From SURF-13 sp038924245 (GTDB taxonomy: Bacteria > Pseudomonadota > Gammaproteobacteria > SURF-13), in NCBI GenBank assembly GCA_038924245.1, contig JBCKVB010000005.1, positions 1-53,839 of the forward strand: a stretch of 53,839 bases of DNA. Direction: 5' to 3'. Positions 43,951-53,839 of the stretch are shown here, one piece after another. The stretch's first letter is position 1. Every line of letters begins with the position of its first letter. The position numbers and the translations under genes are program-made. Under the pieces are notes generated by a model. It was not told where the DNA came from. It did no database searches and saw only the letters and a list, made by a program, of their open reading frames with translations.

Positions 43951-44820
43951 ATGATTGATACCATGCAGGCGTCTCCATGGCTGTTTGTTTTGTCCACCGG
44001 CGTGCTGGGGCTGGTGGTGGGCAGCTTTCTGAATGTAGTCATACACCGCCTGCCGCGGATGATGCAGCGCGACTGGCGGGCGCAGTGCCGGGAACTGCTC
44101 GAACTGCCGGATGAGTCCGCTGAACCGTTGCGTTTCAACCTCCTTGTTCCGCGCTCGCGCTGTCCGCACTGCGGACACGGCATCACGGCGCTGGAGAACA
44201 TTCCGCTGCTGAGCTACCTCGCGCTCAAAGGAAAGTGTTCCGCCTGCGGCGCGCGCATCTCACCGCGTTACCCGGCGGTGGAACTGCTGACCGCGCTGTT
44301 GTCCATGACGGTGGCCGCGCATTTCGGTTTTGGCTGGATCAGCGCGGCGGCGTTGGTGCTTACCTGGGCCTTGATCGCCCTTACCTTCATTGACTTCGAT
44401 CATCAATTGCTGCCCGATTCCATCACGCTGCCGCTGCTGTGGTGCGGGCTTTTGCTCAGTTTGTCCGGTGTGTTTGTGGACAGCCGAAGCGCGATCATCG
44501 GCGCGGCGGCGGGTTATCTGACACTGTGGGCGGTGTACTGGTTGTTTAAATGGGTCACCGGCAAGGAAGGCATGGGGCAGGGGGACTTCAAACTGCTCGC
44601 CCTGCTGGGCGCCTGGCTCGGCTGGCAGGCGCTGCCGGTGGTGATACTGTTATCCTCCCTGGTCGGTGCGGCGGTGGGCCTCAGCATGGTGTTGTTTCTG
44701 GGGCGCGACAAAAATATTCCCATCCCGTTTGGCCCTTATCTCGCGGCGGCGGGCTGGCTGGCGCTGATCTGGGGGGAGGAGCTGACGGGCGCTTACCTGC
44801 GCCTGGCGGGTCTTGCCTGA
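43951..44820 (+). CDS. pilD: Type IV prepilin peptidase/N-methyltransferase
   Basis: PilD cleaves and N-methylates prepilins. From ATG 43951 the protein has 289 residues: N-terminal membrane helix with VVGSFLNVVIHRLP, the zinc-binding cysteines in RCPHCGHGI and CSACGARI, the catalytic aspartates in FIDFDHQLLPD and GQGDFKLLALLG, and eight predicted membrane helices. The frame runs upstream to 43858 through the heptamer repeat, but that part is not family-like. Confidence 0.96.
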   Translation: MIDTMQASPWLFVLSTGVLGLVVGSFLNVVIHRLPRMMQRDWRAQCRELLELPDESAEPLRFNLLVPRSRCPHCGHGITALENIPLLSYLALKGKCSACGARISPRYPAVELLTALLSMTVAAHFGFGWISAAALVLTWALIALTFIDFDHQLLPDSITLPLLWCGLLLSLSGVFVDSRSAIIGAAAGYLTLWAVYWLFKWVTGKEGMGQGDFKLLALLGAWLGWQALPVVILLSSLVGAAVGLSMVLFLGRDKNIPIPFGPYLAAAGWLALIWGEELTGAYLRLAGLA

Positions 44821-44829
44821 CGGCGCTTG

Positions 44830-45498
44830 ATGTTTGTCGTAGGACTCACGGGCGGCATCGGCGCGGGCAAGTCCATAGTGGCGGAGTTGTTCCGCGCGCA
44901 GGGCGTGCCGGTGCTGGACGCCGATGTCATCGCCAGGGAATTGGTGCAGAAGGGCAAGCCCGCGCTGACGCGCCTCGTGGCGCTGTTTGGGCGCGAGATA
45001 CTGGATGATAACGGCGCGCTCAATCGCGCCAGGCTACGCGCCCTGGTGTTCGGCGATGCGGCGGTCGCTCCCGGCGTCCTGCCTCCCGCGACACTGGCAC
45101 ATCCGTGTGCGGCGTGGCGCAGGCAACTGGAGGCGCTACTGCACCCCTTGATTCATGAGGAAATGCAAGTCCGCTTGACGCAACTCAAGACGCCCTACTG
45201 TATCGTGTGCATACCTTTACTGGTCGAGACCGGGTGGACGGCCAGCGTGCAGCGCGTACTGGTGATAGATGCCCCGGAGGAGCTGCGCCGCCGCCGCGTC
45301 GTGGCGCGTGATGGTTTGAGCGCGGCGGAGTTCAACGCCATCCTGGCCGCCCAGGCCGGCCGTGACGAGCGGCTCGCCGCGGCGGACGACGTGATCGTCA
45401 ATGATGGCGGACGTGATATGCTCAAGCAGCGGGTAGGCGAGCTGCACCGCCACTATTCGCAACTGGCGGCCGCCATCTCCACCTCCGGCAAAGTATAA
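44830..45498 (+). CDS. coaE: Dephospho-CoA kinase, with repeat-encoded insertion
   Basis: CoaE catalyses the last step of CoA synthesis. The 222-residue protein has the P-loop VGLTGGIGAGKS, VLDADVIARELV and the LID-region RVLVIDAPEELRRRRVVARDG. At residues about 78-93 the peptide VAPGVLPPATLAHPC comes from a short copy of the dispersed repeat placed just before the conserved LEALLHPLIHEEM helix, which normally follows VFGDA directly. ATG 44830 is used. In the pilD-coaE-zapD order. Confidence 0.95.
   Translation: MFVVGLTGGIGAGKSIVAELFRAQGVPVLDADVIARELVQKGKPALTRLVALFGREILDDNGALNRARLRALVFGDAAVAPGVLPPATLAHPCAAWRRQLEALLHPLIHEEMQVRLTQLKTPYCIVCIPLLVETGWTASVQRVLVIDAPEELRRRRVVARDGLSAAEFNAILAAQAGRDERLAAADDVIVNDGGRDMLKQRVGELHRHYSQLAAAISTSGKV
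45063..45112 (-). repeat. Dispersed in-gene palindromic repeat, copy 11 (short form, in coaE)
   Basis: Short form very similar to the nadD copy, including the TGGCACATCC end, but read in a different frame (VAPGVLPPATL instead of SLPASCLPRH). Confidence 0.88.
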
Positions 45499-45535
45499 TG
45501 ACGACAGCCATGACACATCTTACAGAGACATTTGA

Positions 45536-46303
45536 GTGATCGAGCAGGTTTTCTATGAACAACCGCTGAGCGAGCGCATACGCGCCTTTCTGCGTCTGGA
45601 GCTGTTGTTTCTTCAAGCCAATCACACCCTACTCGGCGCCAGCCCGTTGGACAGCCGCGTTACTCTTTCCACGCTGTTTGAGATTCTCAACGTCATGGGC
45701 CGCGCCGACCTCAAGGGGGAGATGTTAAAGGAGCTGGAACGGCACGGCGCCGCGCTCACCCGTCTGGAGCAGGTGCCGGAGGTGGATCAACAGCGGCTCA
45801 ATCAAATACTCGATCAACTGGATGCGCAAGTAGACCGCCTGCACGCCGTCGAAGGCCAGCTTGGCCAGACATTGCGCCAGAATGAATTTATTAACAGCAT
45901 CCGGCAGCGCACCAGCATTCCCGGCGGCACCTGTGATTTTGATCTGCCGGCCTATCATTTCTGGCTGGAGCGCCCGGTGGCGGAACGCCTGCGTGATTTA
46001 CAGGAGTGGTTGAATACTTTGGACCCGGTGCGCAGCGCCGTAGCGTTGATATTGAGCCTGATCCGCGAAAGCGCCGCACCGAGCCGGGAGCTCGCGTGCG
46101 CGGGCTTCCTGCAAAAATCGCTGGATGCGGATATTCCCTGTCAACTGGTGCGCGTCGGTGTGCCGCTCACGCTGCCTTACTATGCCGAAATCAGCGGCGG
46201 CAAACACCGCATCACGGTGCGTTTCATGGAGTACGTCAAGGATGGCCGCGCCGCGCAGGCCGCGCAAGATGTGGAGTTTGGTCTGTACTGTTGCCTGATA
46301 TAA
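45536..46303 (+). CDS. zapD: Cell division protein ZapD
   Basis: ZapD (YacF, DUF1342) cross-links FtsZ filaments. The 255-residue protein has the family N-terminus (IEQVFYEQPLSERIRAFLRLELLFLQ) and the beta-rich C-terminus (CQLVRVGVPLTLPYYAEISGGKHRITVRFM). The start is GTG 45536. In E. coli yacG follows; here it is absent and zapD converges on the Nudix gene. Confidence 0.95.
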   Translation: MIEQVFYEQPLSERIRAFLRLELLFLQANHTLLGASPLDSRVTLSTLFEILNVMGRADLKGEMLKELERHGAALTRLEQVPEVDQQRLNQILDQLDAQVDRLHAVEGQLGQTLRQNEFINSIRQRTSIPGGTCDFDLPAYHFWLERPVAERLRDLQEWLNTLDPVRSAVALILSLIRESAAPSRELACAGFLQKSLDADIPCQLVRVGVPLTLPYYAEISGGKHRITVRFMEYVKDGRAAQAAQDVEFGLYCCLI

Positions 46304-46304
46304 A

Positions 46305-46331
46305 GGAACCTCTAACTTAATCAGAGGTTCC
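46305..46331. terminator. GGAACCTCT hairpin between zapD and the Nudix gene
   Basis: GGAACCTCT and AGAGGTTCC pair perfectly around a 9-base loop between two converging genes. It shares its stem with the palindrome at 34402-34451 and the hairpin at 5665-5690. Confidence 0.7.
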
Positions 46332-47412
46332 CCAGTATCCGCGCGGCCACCTCTTCCGGCTGAGGCGCATCCCATAGCGCGCTACGCACGGCGATGCCTT
46401 GCGCGCCGTGCCGGAAGGCGAGCGCCAGGTGTTCCGCTTGCGCCAGCCAGGGACGGCTTAGTGTCGGTCGCTTCCGGCGTCCTGCCTCCCGCGACATTCG
46501 TACGTCCCTGTACAGCACGGGAGAGACGGGCGGGACGCCGGGAGCGACCATCCCGCCCAAGGCATAAACCGGCAGCGTGGCGAGTTCCGTCAAACGTTGC
46601 AGGCCTTGCCAGCCGAGCGCTACGGCGCCGGGATGGGTAGGCGTGGGGAGCACTGGGGCCACCACCGCGAAGTCGGCGTGGATGCGCATCGCGTGTTCAA
46701 GCTCCGCCTGGTTGTGACACGAGGCCGCTACCCAATGACGCTCACCGAGCGGACGCCGGTCCAGCTCCAGCAGGCGTGCGCCGGTCAGATGCACGCCGTG
46801 CGCCCCGATCTCATTAACCAGCGCGGGCGCGGCGTTGAGCAAAAGCCGTGCGTCATAAGGCGCGCACAATTCGAGCGCTTGTTGCACCAGTTTCCGGTAA
46901 TGTTTTTCATCCAGGGTTTTGGCGCGCAACTGAATCAGGCGCACACCGCCCTGGAGGCAGCGTTCCAGCCGGTCCAGAAAGGCCCTGTCGTCCTGTTCCG
47001 GTTCGCCGGTAATAAGATAGAGCACCGGCAGCCGCACGGCGTTTATGATGGGCAGGTTGGCGGCGGGATAATCCCGTTGCGATAGCTTGTCTTGCGCCAC
47101 CCATTCGATGCGTTGGCCTTCCCTGGAGTGCGGCTCACCGAGAAACTGATCCACGCGCCACACATCAAGCAAAACAGATTTATCCGGATAATGATGCGGA
47201 ATACGTATCAGGGGACGGGCGCGCGTGATGGTGATGCCAAGCTCTTCATGCAGCTCGCGCTTGAGCGCCTCCAGCACCTGCTCTGTATCTTCCACCTTGC
47301 CGCCGGGAAATTCCCACAGCCCGCCTTGATGTTTGTGCGCGGGACGCAGCGCAAGCAACACCTCGCCACGCCGGTTGAAGATGGCCGCCGCCGCGACGTG
47401 CTGATAGCTCAC
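46321..47412 (-). CDS. Nudix (MutT-like) hydrolase fused to ThiE-like domain, with repeat insertion
   Basis: The 363-residue protein has an N-terminal Nudix domain (residues 1-130; box GGKVEDTEQVLEALKRELHEELGI), as in MutT, which removes 8-oxo-dGTP. A thiamine-phosphate-synthase-like barrel follows (about 135-363; LIQLRAKTLDEKHYRKLVQQAL, GAHGVHLTGARLLELD, FAVVAPVLPTPTHPG). This fusion is a known type in Gammaproteobacteria. Repeat DNA adds about 36 residues (VAPGVPPVSPVLYRDVRMSR) after YALGGM, in the phosphate-binding part of the ThiE barrel, so the barrel's function is doubtful. The start is GTG 47412. Confidence 0.9.
   Translation of the reverse strand: MSYQHVAAAAIFNRRGEVLLALRPAHKHQGGLWEFPGGKVEDTEQVLEALKRELHEELGITITRARPLIRIPHHYPDKSVLLDVWRVDQFLGEPHSREGQRIEWVAQDKLSQRDYPAANLPIINAVRLPVLYLITGEPEQDDRAFLDRLERCLQGGVRLIQLRAKTLDEKHYRKLVQQALELCAPYDARLLLNAAPALVNEIGAHGVHLTGARLLELDRRPLGERHWVAASCHNQAELEHAMRIHADFAVVAPVLPTPTHPGAVALGWQGLQRLTELATLPVYALGGMVAPGVPPVSPVLYRDVRMSREAGRRKRPTLSRPWLAQAEHLALAFRHGAQGIAVRSALWDAPQPEEVAARILGNL
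46442..46549 (-). repeat. Dispersed in-gene palindromic repeat, copy 12 (full form, in Nudix/ThiE gene)
   Basis: Full stem-loop: GGTCGCTTCCGGCGTCCTGC pairs with the GGACGCCGGGAGCGACC end, around TACGTCCCTGTA. The GCCAGCCAGGGACGGCTTAG module is attached on the left. In frame with no stop. Confidence 0.9.
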
Positions 47413-47440
47413 CTGCTGTTTACGCCGTACACGGATGTGT

Positions 47441-47531
47441 CAGTGTCGGTCGCTTCCGGCGTCCTGCCTCCCGCGACATTCGTACGTCCCTGTACAGCAC
47501 GGGAGAGACGGGCAGGACGCCGGGAGCGACC
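47441..47531. repeat. Dispersed palindromic repeat, copy 13 (full form, intergenic)
   Basis: This is the only copy outside a gene, in the 122-base gap between argJ and the Nudix gene. The outer arms pair over 21 bp with one mismatch (GGTCGCTTCCGGCGTCCTGC against GGCAGGACGCCGGGAGCGAC), with the CGTACGTCCCTGTACAG centre. It is the cleanest full-length example of the element. Confidence 0.92.
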
Positions 47532-47534
47532 CAA

Positions 47535-48755
47535 TCAGCTGCGATACTCTGCGTTGATGCGCACATAGTCATAGGAGAAGTCACAAGTCCACACCGTGCT
47601 GCTGTGCACACCGCGTTTTAAGTCCACGCGCACGCGGATTTCATCGGCGCTCATCGCCTGCTTGCCCTGCGCCTCGGTATAGTCCGGCGCGCGTGCGCCG
47701 TTGCGCACAATGCACGCTTCGCCCAAATGGAGGGTGATGCGTTCCAGGTCAAGATCGGCGATTCCGGCTCGTCCCACGGCGGCGAGGATGCGCCCCCAGT
47801 TGGGGTCGGAGGCGAAGAACGCGGTTTTCACCAGGGGCGAGTGGGCGATGGTGTAGGCCACGCGGGCGCATTCCTCTTCGCTCGCGCCGCCGCTGACCTC
47901 GATGGTGATGAACTTGGTCGCGCCTTCGCCGTCGCGCACGATGGCCTGCGCCAGCTCCACGCAGATTTCCGTGATGGCGCTCGCCAAGGTTTTGTAAACG
48001 GCGCTCGCGCTGTCCGTGATGCGCGGCAAGCGGCTTGTGCCCGTGGCGATCAATACGCAGGCATCATTGGTCGAGGTGTCGCCGTCCACCGTGATGCGGT
48101 TAAACGATACCTTCGCGGCATCGTTCAGACAGTGTTGCAAGATGTCCGGTGCGACATCGGCGTCGGTGGCGATGAAGGCGAGCATGGTCGCCATATCGGG
48201 GCGGATCATGCCGGAGCCTTTGGCGATGCCGGTAATCGTGACCGGATGGCCGTGGAGTGTGAGTTGGCGTGATATGCCTTTTGGCACAGTGTCCGTGGTC
48301 ATGATGCCGTGTGCGGCGTCTTCCCAGCCCGTAGCGCTCAGCTTGGCAAATGCATCGGGAAGTCCCTGCGCGATTTTCTCCACCGGCAGGGCCTCGCCGA
48401 TCACGCCGGTGGAGAAGGGCAGCACCTCGCTCGTCGTGCAACCCGCGAGCCTGGCCAGAGCCGCGCAACACGCCTCGGTATCGCGCAAGCCCTGTGCGCC
48501 GGTGCCCGCATTGGCGTTGCCGGTATTAATCAGCAGATAGCGCGGCGCGGTTTGCGTGAAATGCTTGCGCGCGAGGATTACCGGCGCGGCGCAAAAGGCG
48601 TTTTGCGTGAACACGGCGGCGCAGCTTGCGCCGGGAGTGATTTCCATCACCACCAGGTCACGCCGCCCCGGTTTCTTGATCCCTGCGCTCGTCGTGCCCA
48701 GGCGCAGCCCGGCTACCGGGTGCAAAGCGGACAACGCCTTGAGACCTACCGCCAA
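47535..48755 (-). CDS. argJ: Bifunctional glutamate N-acetyltransferase/N-acetylglutamate synthase
   Basis: ArgJ recycles acetyl groups in arginine synthesis and self-cleaves into two chains. From a TTG at 48755, preceded by GAGGGA, the protein has 406 residues, the normal size. It has GLRLGTTSAGIKKPGRRDLVV, the autocleavage site with its threonine nucleophile in RPDMATMLAFIATDA, and DPNWGRILAAVGRAG. The open frame continues upstream antisense to the secA end but is not family-like. It is cotranscribed with secA (10-base gap). Confidence 0.95.
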   Translation of the reverse strand: MAVGLKALSALHPVAGLRLGTTSAGIKKPGRRDLVVMEITPGASCAAVFTQNAFCAAPVILARKHFTQTAPRYLLINTGNANAGTGAQGLRDTEACCAALARLAGCTTSEVLPFSTGVIGEALPVEKIAQGLPDAFAKLSATGWEDAAHGIMTTDTVPKGISRQLTLHGHPVTITGIAKGSGMIRPDMATMLAFIATDADVAPDILQHCLNDAAKVSFNRITVDGDTSTNDACVLIATGTSRLPRITDSASAVYKTLASAITEICVELAQAIVRDGEGATKFITIEVSGGASEEECARVAYTIAHSPLVKTAFFASDPNWGRILAAVGRAGIADLDLERITLHLGEACIVRNGARAPDYTEAQGKQAMSADEIRVRVDLKRGVHSSTVWTCDFSYDYVRINAEYRS

Positions 48756-48765
48756 AGTGTGTCCC

Positions 48766-51480
<2,715 letters not shown>

Positions 51481-51568
51481 GTTGTATATGATAATGGATA
51501 GTGTGGATTGAGAGAGACGAGGGCGTGATGAATTATAGGGATAATGCCGCCACAGGGCGCGCCGCGCG

Positions 51569-51871
51569 GTGAGTTTACCACGTTCCTTAAAAGAGGTGCT
51601 GAGCGGGGCGCCGGGTTTGGCCGGGCTGCTGGGCGCGGCGCGGCGCGCTGGACAGTACCATCAGATGGTGCAACAGCGGATCGGGGAGCCGCTCAAGCAA
51701 CACTGCCGGGTGGCCACGCTGCGCGGCGAGGTGCTGGTATTACTGGCGGATTCGCCGGCATGGGCGGCGCGGCTGCGCTTTGAAGCACCCGCGCTGCTCG
51801 AGCGGCTGGCAACGGAGCCCGCGCTGCGCGGCGTCAAGGCGATACAGGTGAAGGTGAGCGTACCGTCCTGA
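51569..51871 (+). CDS. DUF721 (DciA-like) protein
   Basis: The 100-residue protein matches the DUF721 family, which includes DciA, a helicase-loading factor that acts with DnaB in bacteria lacking DnaC. Family-like segments are QQRIGEPLKQHCRVATLRGEVLVLLADSPAWAARLRF and the C-terminal KVSVPS strand. The start is GTG 51569. It lies between divergent secA and convergent lpxC, its usual place in Gammaproteobacteria. A weak promoter (TTGAGA-17-AATTAT) may lie at 51508-51536. Confidence 0.82.
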   Translation: MSLPRSLKEVLSGAPGLAGLLGAARRAGQYHQMVQQRIGEPLKQHCRVATLRGEVLVLLADSPAWAARLRFEAPALLERLATEPALRGVKAIQVKVSVPS

Positions 51872-51880
51872 CGGCGCGCT

Positions 51881-52795
51881 TTAAGAAGCCGCCGTGACCG
51901 GCCGGCTGTAGGAAATCGGCGCCTGCGCGGGATCCTTGAACGTCACCGTCTCCCACGCGCTCTGGTTGGCCGTCAAGGCTCTAAGCAGCTTGTTGTTCAA
52001 CTGGTGGCCCGACTTGTGGCCGTTGAACGCGCCGATCAGGCTGTGCCCCAGCAGATACAGATCGCCGATGGCGTCCAGCATCTTGTGGCGCACGAACTCG
52101 TCTTCATAGCGCAGGCCGTCTTCGTTCAGGATGCGGTAATCGTCCATCACGATGGCGTTGTCCATGCTGCCGCCCAGAGCGAGGCCCTGGCTCTGCAACA
52201 GCTCGACCTCGCGCATGAAGCCGAAGGTGCGCGCGCGGCTCACCTCCTTCACGAACGAGGTGGTGGAGAAATCCACGGTGGCGGCGCGGCGGCGGCCTCT
52301 GAACACCGGGTGATCGAAATCTATGCTGAAGGAAACCTTGAAGCCCTCATAGGGCGCGAAACACGCGCGCTTGTCGCCGTCTTCCACCTCGACCCGGCGC
52401 TTGATGCGGATGAAGCGCTTGGGCGCGTTCTGTTCTTCAATGCCGGCGGACTGGATCAGGAACACGAACGGACCCGCGCTGCCGTCCATGATCGGCACCT
52501 CGGCGGCGCTTAAATCTATATAGGCGTTGTCCACGCCGAGGCCCGCGAGCGCCGACAGCAGGTGCTCCACGGTGGAGACGCGTACCTCGCCCTTTACCAA
52601 GGTGGTGGACAGGCGCGTGTCACCCACGTTTTCCAGGCGCGCGGCGATCTCGACCGGCTCGGACAGGTCAACGCGGCGGAACACGATACCGGTATCCACC
52701 GCCGCTGGACGCAGGGTGAGGTAAACCTTTTCTCCGGTGTGCAGGCCGACGCCGGTGGCCCTGATAACGTTACGCAGCGTGCGCTGTTTTATCAT
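51881..52795 (-). CDS. lpxC: UDP-3-O-acyl-N-acetylglucosamine deacetylase
   Basis: LpxC is the committed zinc-dependent step of lipid A synthesis. From ATG 52795 the protein has 304 residues (E. coli 305), starting MIKQRTLRNVIRATGVGLHTG. The zinc histidines are in STVEHLLSALAGLG and RHKMLDAIGDLYLLG, and the catalytic region includes IMDGSAGPFVFLIQSAG and FNGHKSGHQLNNKLLRAL. It lies just downstream of ftsZ, ending the dcw cluster as in E. coli. Confidence 0.98.
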   Translation of the reverse strand: MIKQRTLRNVIRATGVGLHTGEKVYLTLRPAAVDTGIVFRRVDLSEPVEIAARLENVGDTRLSTTLVKGEVRVSTVEHLLSALAGLGVDNAYIDLSAAEVPIMDGSAGPFVFLIQSAGIEEQNAPKRFIRIKRRVEVEDGDKRACFAPYEGFKVSFSIDFDHPVFRGRRRAATVDFSTTSFVKEVSRARTFGFMREVELLQSQGLALGGSMDNAIVMDDYRILNEDGLRYEDEFVRHKMLDAIGDLYLLGHSLIGAFNGHKSGHQLNNKLLRALTANQSAWETVTFKDPAQAPISYSRPVTAAS

Positions 52796-52849
52796 TATTG
52801 TTCTTGCCCCCCCAAAAAATCCCATGGCCCATGGACGGCTTTCCGCCGG

Positions 52850-52878
52850 ATTTATGCCAAGCAGAATAACACGGTCAA
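52850..52878 (-). promoter_or_regulatory. Putative lpxC promoter with overlapping inverted repeat
   Basis: On the minus strand, TTGACC (52873-52878) and ATAAAT (52850-52855) are separated by 17 bases, about 55 bases before the lpxC start. The -35 is one arm of a perfect inverted repeat GGTCAAG-TCTC-CTTGACC (52873-52890), which could be an operator or part of an ftsZ terminator. Confidence 0.5.
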
Positions 52879-52976
52879 GTCTCCTTGACCAGCACTTTTT
52901 AGGCCAAGTCCATGATTTCTTTAATGTATGGGCATTCACGGGGGCCGGGCGCCTGATTGTGCCATCTGGGCCGCCT

Positions 52977-53839
52977 TTAATCCGCCTGGCGGCGCAAAAA
53001 GGCCGGGATGTCCAGGTACTCCGGGCTGCCCTCTCGGGCGCCGTTGCCCGGCTGGCGCATCACGGTGGGGCGATCATAATCCACCGCCGCGGAGCTGGTT
53101 CTGGGCACCACCAGCTTCATCGGCCGGTCTTCCTGGCGCGCTTGCGCGCCTAGGCCGGTGGCGACCACGGTCACGCGCAGTTCGTCGGCGAGATCGGGGT
53201 CGAGCACGGTGCCGACCACTACCGTGGCGTTGTCCGAGGCGAGGTCTTTGACCGTGTTGCCCACCTCTGCGAATTCGCCGATGGACAGGTTGAGTCCGGC
53301 GGTGACGTTCACCAGGATGCCGCGCGCGCCCGCGAGGCTGATGTTCTCCAGCAACGGGCTGGCAATCGCGGCTTCGGCCGCCCTGCGCGCGCGATTCTCG
53401 CCCGAGGCCGTGCCGGTGCCCATCATGGCCATGCCCATCTCGGACATCACGGTGCGCACGTCGGCGAAGTCCACGTTGATCAGGCCGGGGCGGGTGATGA
53501 GTTCGGCGATGCCCTGTACCGCGCCGAGCAGCACGTCGTTGGCCGCCTTGAACGCCTCCAGCAGGCTGATGTTTTTGCCCAGCACGGTGAGCAGCTTTTC
53601 ATTGGGGATGGTGATGAGCGAGTCCACGTACTGCGCCAGCTCCTTTATGCCCGCCTCGGCGATGTGCATGCGCTTGTCGCCTTCGAAGGGGAACGGCTTG
53701 GTGACCACCGCGACGGTGAGGATGCCCATCTCCTTGGCGATCTGCGCCACCACCGGCGCGGCGCCGGTGCCGGTGCCGCCGCCCATGCCGGCGGTGATGA
53801 ACAGCATGTCCGCGCCCGCGATCACTTCCATGATGCGCT
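52977..53839 (-). CDS. ftsZ: Cell division protein FtsZ (5'-truncated by the window)
   Basis: FtsZ is the tubulin-like GTPase of the division ring. The window holds about the last 287 codons. The tubulin signature GGGTGTGAAPVVAQIAKE is present, as are the synergy loop (ANDVLLGAVQGIAELITRPGLINVDFADVRTVM) and the conserved C-terminal FtsA/ZipA-binding peptide (PEYLDIPAFLRRQ). The frame is open to the window end. ZapD, encoded 7 kb away, is a partner. Confidence 0.98.
   Translation of the reverse strand, partial: RIMEVIAGADMLFITAGMGGGTGTGAAPVVAQIAKEMGILTVAVVTKPFPFEGDKRMHIAEAGIKELAQYVDSLITIPNEKLLTVLGKNISLLEAFKAANDVLLGAVQGIAELITRPGLINVDFADVRTVMSEMGMAMMGTGTASGENRARRAAEAAIASPLLENISLAGARGILVNVTAGLNLSIGEFAEVGNTVKDLASDNATVVVGTVLDPDLADELRVTVVATGLGAQARQEDRPMKLVVPRTSSAAVDYDRPTVMRQPGNGAREGSPEYLDIPAFLRRQAD

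Overview
The window is about 54 kb of GC-rich, gene-dense chromosome from a Gram-negative bacterium, most likely a gammaproteobacterium outside the enteric group. The evidence is the outer-membrane assembly genes (lptE, bamC, lnt, lpxC) and several conserved gammaproteobacterial gene strings: ybeY-corC-lnt-leuS-lptE-holA; nadD-rsfS-rlmH-rng-yhdP; lepA-lepB-DUF4845-rnc-era-recO-pdxJ-acpS; pilB-pilC-pilD-coaE-zapD; and ftsZ-lpxC-(DUF721)-secA-argJ-mutT. A c-type cytochrome lipoprotein and type IV pilus genes fit a respiring, pilus-bearing organism. The genus cannot be told from the sequence alone. No rRNA, tRNA or CRISPR array is visible.

Layout. 1-16.2 kb (+): ribosome maturation, envelope, translation, replication, proline and NAD synthesis genes, ending in the large AsmA-like gene yhdP, which is broken by a nine-C tract. 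16.25-23.2 kb: an accessory block holding a transposase remnant, a FecR-domain protein, a TPR/beta-barrel protein, a CHASE2-adenylate cyclase, a metallo-beta-lactamase-fold phosphodiesterase and a decapitated cheR. It is bounded by the 3' end of yhdP on one side and an apparently identical 331-bp copy of that end on the other. 23.5-24.5 kb: a partly duplicated cytochrome c lipoprotein gene. 24.5-34.4 kb (+): lepA through rlmD. 34.4-40.7 kb (-): purL, bamC, dapA. 40.8-46.3 kb (+): pilBCD, coaE, zapD. 46.3-53.8 kb: a Nudix/ThiE fusion, argJ, secA, lpxC and 5'-truncated ftsZ on the minus strand, with a DUF721 gene on the plus strand.

The most striking feature is a family of mosaic, palindrome-forming repeats of roughly 50-110 bp. 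I count 13 copies. Twelve lie inside or overlap protein-coding genes (nadD, three in yhdP, recO, pdxJ, a PolB-like exonuclease, two in purL, bamC, coaE, the Nudix/ThiE gene) and one is intergenic. The in-gene copies keep the reading frame, or supply the C-terminus and stop codon, so unrelated housekeeping enzymes carry recurrent peptides such as DVQGRTSVAGG-TPG or, from the other strand, VAPGVL-PPATL. This resembles in concept the Rickettsia palindromic elements that insert into genes, but the sequence is different. Separate repeat families occupy the intergenic gaps: AAGTCC and GGAACCTCTGA hairpins, heptameric AGAAAAG/CTTTTCT arrays, and a 125-bp inverted-repeat element between lptE and holA.

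The accessory block combines a cAMP-making enzyme with a putative cyclic-nucleotide phosphodiesterase and cell-surface proteins. The direct repeats at its edges suggest arrival by a single crossover or duplication, or else an assembly artefact. It contains none of the in-gene repeats found on both sides of it.
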